Origin: Io17-Chloro-G2 sp034420695
GTDB taxonomy: Bacteria; Chloroflexota; Dehalococcoidia; Lucifugimonadales; UBA3495
Length of the DNA stretch: 64,000 nt
Assembly: GCA_034420695.1 (NCBI GenBank)
Contig: DAOULB010000042.1
Span: 1 to 64,000, forward strand
Direction of reading: 5' to 3'
This document shows positions 60,713 through 64,000 of the stretch, piece after piece. Below the pieces are notes generated by a model. The model saw only the letters and a list, made by a program, of their open reading frames with translations, made no database searches and was not told the origin of the DNA. The position numbers were made by a program, and so were the translations under genes. The number at the start of each line of letters is the position of its first letter. Positions within the stretch are counted from its first letter, which is position 1.

Positions 60713-62263
60713 ATGAAGTATGACTACATTGTAATAGGGGCCGGTTCCGCCGGTTCGATACTGGCGACCCGCCTCACCGAAGACCCGCAGCGTTCGGTTC
60801 TGCTGCTGGAGGCCGGGCCGGACTATCCGGAATTCGAGAGGTTACCGGAGGAGGTCAAGTTCGGCTACGCCACCGAGATCGACATCATGACCAGCGACCA
60901 CAACTGGCAGTTCGTGGGCAAGGCCACCGAGACCGCGGGGGAGATGCTGGTGCCCCGGGGCAAGGTAACCGGCGGCTCCAGCGCCATCAACGGCCAGGTG
61001 TTTCTGCGTGGTGTGCCGGAAGACTACGATAGCTGGGCCGAGATGGGCAACGACCAGTGGAACTTCCAGAAGTTGTTGCCCTATTTCCGCAAGCTGGAGA
61101 CCGACACTGACTACGGCAGCGACGACTTCCACGGCAACGACGGCCCCATAATTGCTCACCGGTTCAAGCGGGAGACTTGGCTGCCAGCCCAAGTGGCCTT
61201 CTACGAGGCCTGCCGGGCCGCCGGTTTCCCCGATTCGCCGGACCATAACCACCCGGATTCCACCGGCATCGGCCCCATTCCCTTGAACAACCCCAACGGT
61301 ATCCGGTTCAGCACCGCCCTGGGTTACTTGGACCAAGCCCGGCACCGGTTGAACCTGACGTTGCGGGCCGATTGCAACGTGCAACGTATAGTCTTCGAAG
61401 GCAACCGGGCCACGGGAGTGGAGGTCGAAAGCGGCGGAGAGAAGTTCGTGATGGAGGGCGAGGAGATAATCCTCAGCGCCGGAGCCATCGGTTCACCCCA
61501 GTTGCTTATGCTGTCGGGTGTGGGGCCGAAGGACAACCTGAGCAGCTTGGGCATACCGGTGGTGCTTGACTCGCCGGGAGTGGGGCAGAACTTGAGGGAC
61601 CATCCCGGCGTGTGGGTTACTTGGCGCACCAAGGAAGGCTTCGACTTGGACGGCCTGGCTCCGCGTATGCAGTTGACATTGCGCTACACCGCCGAGGGTT
61701 CCCACCTGCGGAACGACATGAAGATTTCCATGCAGTCCTTTGCCACCGGCCGGGTCAACCGGGGCGGCAACAGGATGGAGCCCATCGGAATCCGGATTAC
61801 CGGGGGCATACAGTTGGCGGCGGGAGCCGGGGAACTGCGCTTGACCTCCGCCGACCCGAAGGTGCAGCCATTCTTGGACTACCGCTATTTAGACGACGAG
61901 TTCGACCGGATGCGGCTGCGGGACATGGTCCGCCTGTGCGTCAGGCTGGGGGAGCACGAGAGTTTCAAGGATATCATCGAGGAACGGGTGGAACCCACCG
62001 ATGAGGAGTTGGCCTCAGACGAAGCCTTGGACGCTTGGATGATGCGGGAGGTTACGACCTCTCAGCACATTTCCTGCACCTGCAAGATGGGTCCGAACAC
62101 CGACCCCATGGCGGTGGTGGACCAGCACGGCAAGGTCCACGGCCTGGAGGGTATCCGGGTGGTGGACGCTTCGATCATGCCAGATTGCATCCGGGCCAAC
62201 ACCAACGTCACCACCATGATGATAGGGGAGCGCATCTCCGACTTCATACGTCAGGGGGCATAG
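60713..62263 (+). CDS. GMC-family FAD oxidoreductase (choline dehydrogenase-like)
   Basis: A 516-residue protein: the FAD motif VIGAGSAGSILATRLTE at the N-terminus, GKVTGGSSAINGQVFLRG (GMC signature 1), LSAGAIGSPQLLMLSGVG (signature 2), HISCTCKMG with the active-site His, and VVDASIMP...NTNVTTMMIGER at the end. It oxidises an alcohol to an aldehyde; substrate unknown. Confidence 0.95.
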   Translation: MKYDYIVIGAGSAGSILATRLTEDPQRSVLLLEAGPDYPEFERLPEEVKFGYATEIDIMTSDHNWQFVGKATETAGEMLVPRGKVTGGSSAINGQVFLRGVPEDYDSWAEMGNDQWNFQKLLPYFRKLETDTDYGSDDFHGNDGPIIAHRFKRETWLPAQVAFYEACRAAGFPDSPDHNHPDSTGIGPIPLNNPNGIRFSTALGYLDQARHRLNLTLRADCNVQRIVFEGNRATGVEVESGGEKFVMEGEEIILSAGAIGSPQLLMLSGVGPKDNLSSLGIPVVLDSPGVGQNLRDHPGVWVTWRTKEGFDLDGLAPRMQLTLRYTAEGSHLRNDMKISMQSFATGRVNRGGNRMEPIGIRITGGIQLAAGAGELRLTSADPKVQPFLDYRYLDDEFDRMRLRDMVRLCVRLGEHESFKDIIEERVEPTDEELASDEALDAWMMREVTTSQHISCTCKMGPNTDPMAVVDQHGKVHGLEGIRVVDASIMPDCIRANTNVTTMMIGERISDFIRQGA

Positions 62264-62292
62264 GCCGCCAGCTGCAAATCGAGTCTCAAAAG

Positions 62293-62333
62293 AACCCCCA
62301 AGCGCTACCCGTTACCGGGTGGGCTTGGGGGTT
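62293..62333 (+). terminator. rho-independent terminator after the GMC gene
   Basis: Long stem built on AACCCCCAAG and CTTGGGGGTT with an inner TACCCG/CGGGTG part, followed by TCTTCTTTT. It ends the NIPSNAP-GMC transcript. Confidence 0.9.
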
Positions 62334-62391
62334 TCTTCTTTTGTAGAGCAAGGTGGAAGCTTGCGCTTCCACAAGCTCAGGATGCCAAAGC

Positions 62392-63117
62392 CTAGCCCTT
62401 GAGGTACTGGTCGAACCAGTCCATGGCCTTACCCCAGGCATTCCGGGCGGCTTCGGGCCGGTAGCTGTCCCGGGCGTTGCAATGGAAGCCGTGGCCGCAG
62501 CCGGGGTACATGTGGAACTCGTGAACCTTATTGTTCCGGGTTAATTCCCCGGAGATTGTGGCAACGTCCTCCGGGGTGGGGTTCTGGTCCTCCTCGCCGA
62601 ATAGCCCCAAGACCGGAACGTTTATGTTGGACGTCCGGCTCAGGGGAGTCGGCCCATCGCCCAAGGACACCATAATCCGTCCGCCGTAGAACACCACCGA
62701 GGCGCCAAGACCGGAGACGCTACAAGCCGCCAGGTAGGAAACCCGGCCGCCGAAGCAGAACCCCACTATGCCGATGCGGTCGGACTGCACATTGGGCTGT
62801 GCCTTCAGGAAATCCACCGCTGCCTGCACGTCGGCCACGATTTCATCGTCCGTGCAGTTCCCCATCCAACCCAAGGCTGCGTCCATTTCCTCGTGCAGGC
62901 CCTGGATCATCTTTCCCTGCCGGTGGAACATGGCGGGGGCCAAGCCGACGTAGCCCCGGGAAGGCAGGCGGTCGGTGACGTACTGGATGTGGGAGTTGAC
63001 TCCCCAGATCTCCTGAATGACTATTACCGCCGGATGCGGACCGGCGTCCGTTGGCTTGGTCAGGTAACCCTCCATGCTCTGACCGCCAACGTCTATGTCC
63101 ACCCATTCTGAAGGCAT
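62392..63117 (-). CDS. dienelactone hydrolase-family enzyme
   Basis: A 241-residue alpha/beta hydrolase with nucleophile Cys in IGIVGFCFGGRV, Asp in the GEEDQNPTPED loop and His in YPGCGHGFHC, the Cys-Asp-His triad of dienelactone hydrolases. ATG at 63117 has GAGGAGGAG upstream. Hydrolyses a lactone or ester; exact substrate unknown. Confidence 0.9.
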   Translation of the reverse strand: MPSEWVDIDVGGQSMEGYLTKPTDAGPHPAVIVIQEIWGVNSHIQYVTDRLPSRGYVGLAPAMFHRQGKMIQGLHEEMDAALGWMGNCTDDEIVADVQAAVDFLKAQPNVQSDRIGIVGFCFGGRVSYLAACSVSGLGASVVFYGGRIMVSLGDGPTPLSRTSNINVPVLGLFGEEDQNPTPEDVATISGELTRNNKVHEFHMYPGCGHGFHCNARDSYRPEAARNAWGKAMDWFDQYLKG

Positions 63118-63312
63118 GCTCTCTCCTCCTCGAAAATTGCAGCTGGGAATTCTGCCACTGGCAGTATTCACCGCCGACCTCGGGCCGGGTTGGCATATTT
63201 TAGCATGAGAGATGCTGCTGGCGCAGGTTCCATACCTGGCGGGCTAAAGGTATCATTTAGGCTGGCATCAGACGTCAACCAGAGCCGGAGTGCCCTTTGG
63301 GGAGGTGTAGTT

Positions 63313-64000
63313 GTGGAAGCGCAGGATCGCACCATGCAAGGCAAGGTGTGCTTGGTGACCGGAGCCACTTCGGGCATTGGGAAAGCGGCAGCCTTGGAAT
63401 TGGCCAGACGGGGGGCTACTTTGGTGCTGGTGGGCCGCAATAGATTGAAGTGCGAACGCACAGTGGAGGAAATCCAGAGGAGGACCGGTAATGATTCGGT
63501 GGAGTACCTGTTGGCTGACCTGTCGTACCAGCGGCACATACGGGACTTGGTGCACCAGTTCCAGAGCCGCCACCAGCAACTCCACGTCCTGTTCAACAAC
63601 GCCGGCGCGATAGTGCTGACCCGGCAGAGAAGCGGCGACCATATAGAGCTGACTTTTGCCCTGAACCACTTGGGGTACTTCATGCTGACCTGCATGTTGT
63701 TGGACACTATGAAGGCCAGCGCGCCGTCGAGGATAATCAACGTTTCTTCCGACGCCCATCAGCGGGCAATCCTGGAACTTGACGACCTGCAGTGCCAGCG
63801 GGAATACCGGGGCTTCTGGACCTACGCCCGGTCGAAGCTGGCCAATATTCTCTTCACCTATGAGTTGGCCAGGAGGCTGGAAGGAACGGGAGTCACCGTA
63901 AACGCCTACCATCCAGGCTTGGTCGCTACCAACTTTCTCGGGAACAACGGGCTGTTGGGAAAATTCCTGGCGCTGTTTCTGAAGGTAAGGGGCAGAAGCC
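63313..64000 (+). CDS. short-chain dehydrogenase, retinol dehydrogenase-like (partial)
   Basis: The first 229 residues, cut by the window end. NAD(P) motif VTGATSGIGKAAALELARRG, FNNAGAIVL, INVSSDAHQ and the catalytic TYARSKLANILFT (Tyr-x-x-x-Lys), then YHPGLVATNF, all of the RDH/WWOX-like SDR group. GTG at 63313 is chosen because GGAGG lies 7 bases upstream; ATG at 63334 is the alternative. Confidence 0.9.
   Translation, partial: MEAQDRTMQGKVCLVTGATSGIGKAAALELARRGATLVLVGRNRLKCERTVEEIQRRTGNDSVEYLLADLSYQRHIRDLVHQFQSRHQQLHVLFNNAGAIVLTRQRSGDHIELTFALNHLGYFMLTCMLLDTMKASAPSRIINVSSDAHQRAILELDDLQCQREYRGFWTYARSKLANILFTYELARRLEGTGVTVNAYHPGLVATNFLGNNGLLGKFLALFLKVRGRS

Overview
The window reads as bacterial genomic DNA from a Chloroflexota lineage, most likely a SAR202/Dehalococcoidia-type marine bacterium. 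This is an inference from the gene mix to the right of about 30 kb: two CaiB-type CoA transferases, GMC oxidoreductase, SDRs, MaoC-like dehydratases, NIPSNAP, DUF1989, an amidase with a small partner, dienelactone hydrolase and a repeat-bearing surface protein. No rRNA or universal marker is present to fix the placement.

Region A (1 to about 30.0 kb) is one end of an integrated, conjugation-like mobile element that continues past the left edge. It ends at a tyrosine recombinase (28952-29935, minus strand). It holds a type IV secretion cluster (VirB4 N-terminal-like protein, small membrane protein, VirB2-like pilin, PrgI/VirB3-like protein and a 1978-residue VirB6-like protein) and two more pilin paralogues at 25.7-27.4 kb. 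It also carries several lipoproteins, a site-2 protease, a DsbA-like protein, a tandem ThyX, a two-domain dCTP deaminase, a macrodomain protein, a DUF1998-type helicase and many small unknowns. The + strand is C-rich over G here whichever strand is coding, which is not so to the right of 30 kb. Eight intergenic sites share a promoter-like motif, CAAAG(T/C)(T/C) followed after exactly 16 bases by a TnTAnn box. Two sit only 8 bases before a start codon (leaderless transcripts), and one pair is arranged back to back sharing the same -10 hexamer.

Region B (30.0-51.0 kb) is host chromosome: signal peptidase, YihY-like membrane protein, repeat surface protein, MaoC-like pair, DUF192 lipoprotein and a PfkB-family kinase. 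The kinase is followed by an intergenic repeat array and a duplicated kinase tail. Then come a VapC-like toxin pair, a type ISP restriction-modification enzyme with a MazF-like toxin gene overlapping its end, catabolic genes and a tRNA with a CAT anticodon.

Region C (51.2-54.6 kb) is an accessory patch next to that tRNA: a DUF3800 protein, a regulator/ImmA-type peptidase pair, and an antitoxin gene followed by a truncated PIN toxin.

Region D (54.6-64.0 kb) is catabolic chromosome again: a molybdenum hydroxylase large subunit, a BNR-repeat protein, a methyltransferase, NIPSNAP, GMC oxidoreductase, dienelactone hydrolase and an SDR cut by the right edge. The most striking single gene is at 59226-59987, a glutaredoxin-DinB fusion. 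Its first active-site cysteine codon is an in-frame TGA, and an 11-bp hairpin with a GAGU loop begins 10 bases after the TGA, as expected of a bacterial SECIS element. It is very probably a selenoprotein.
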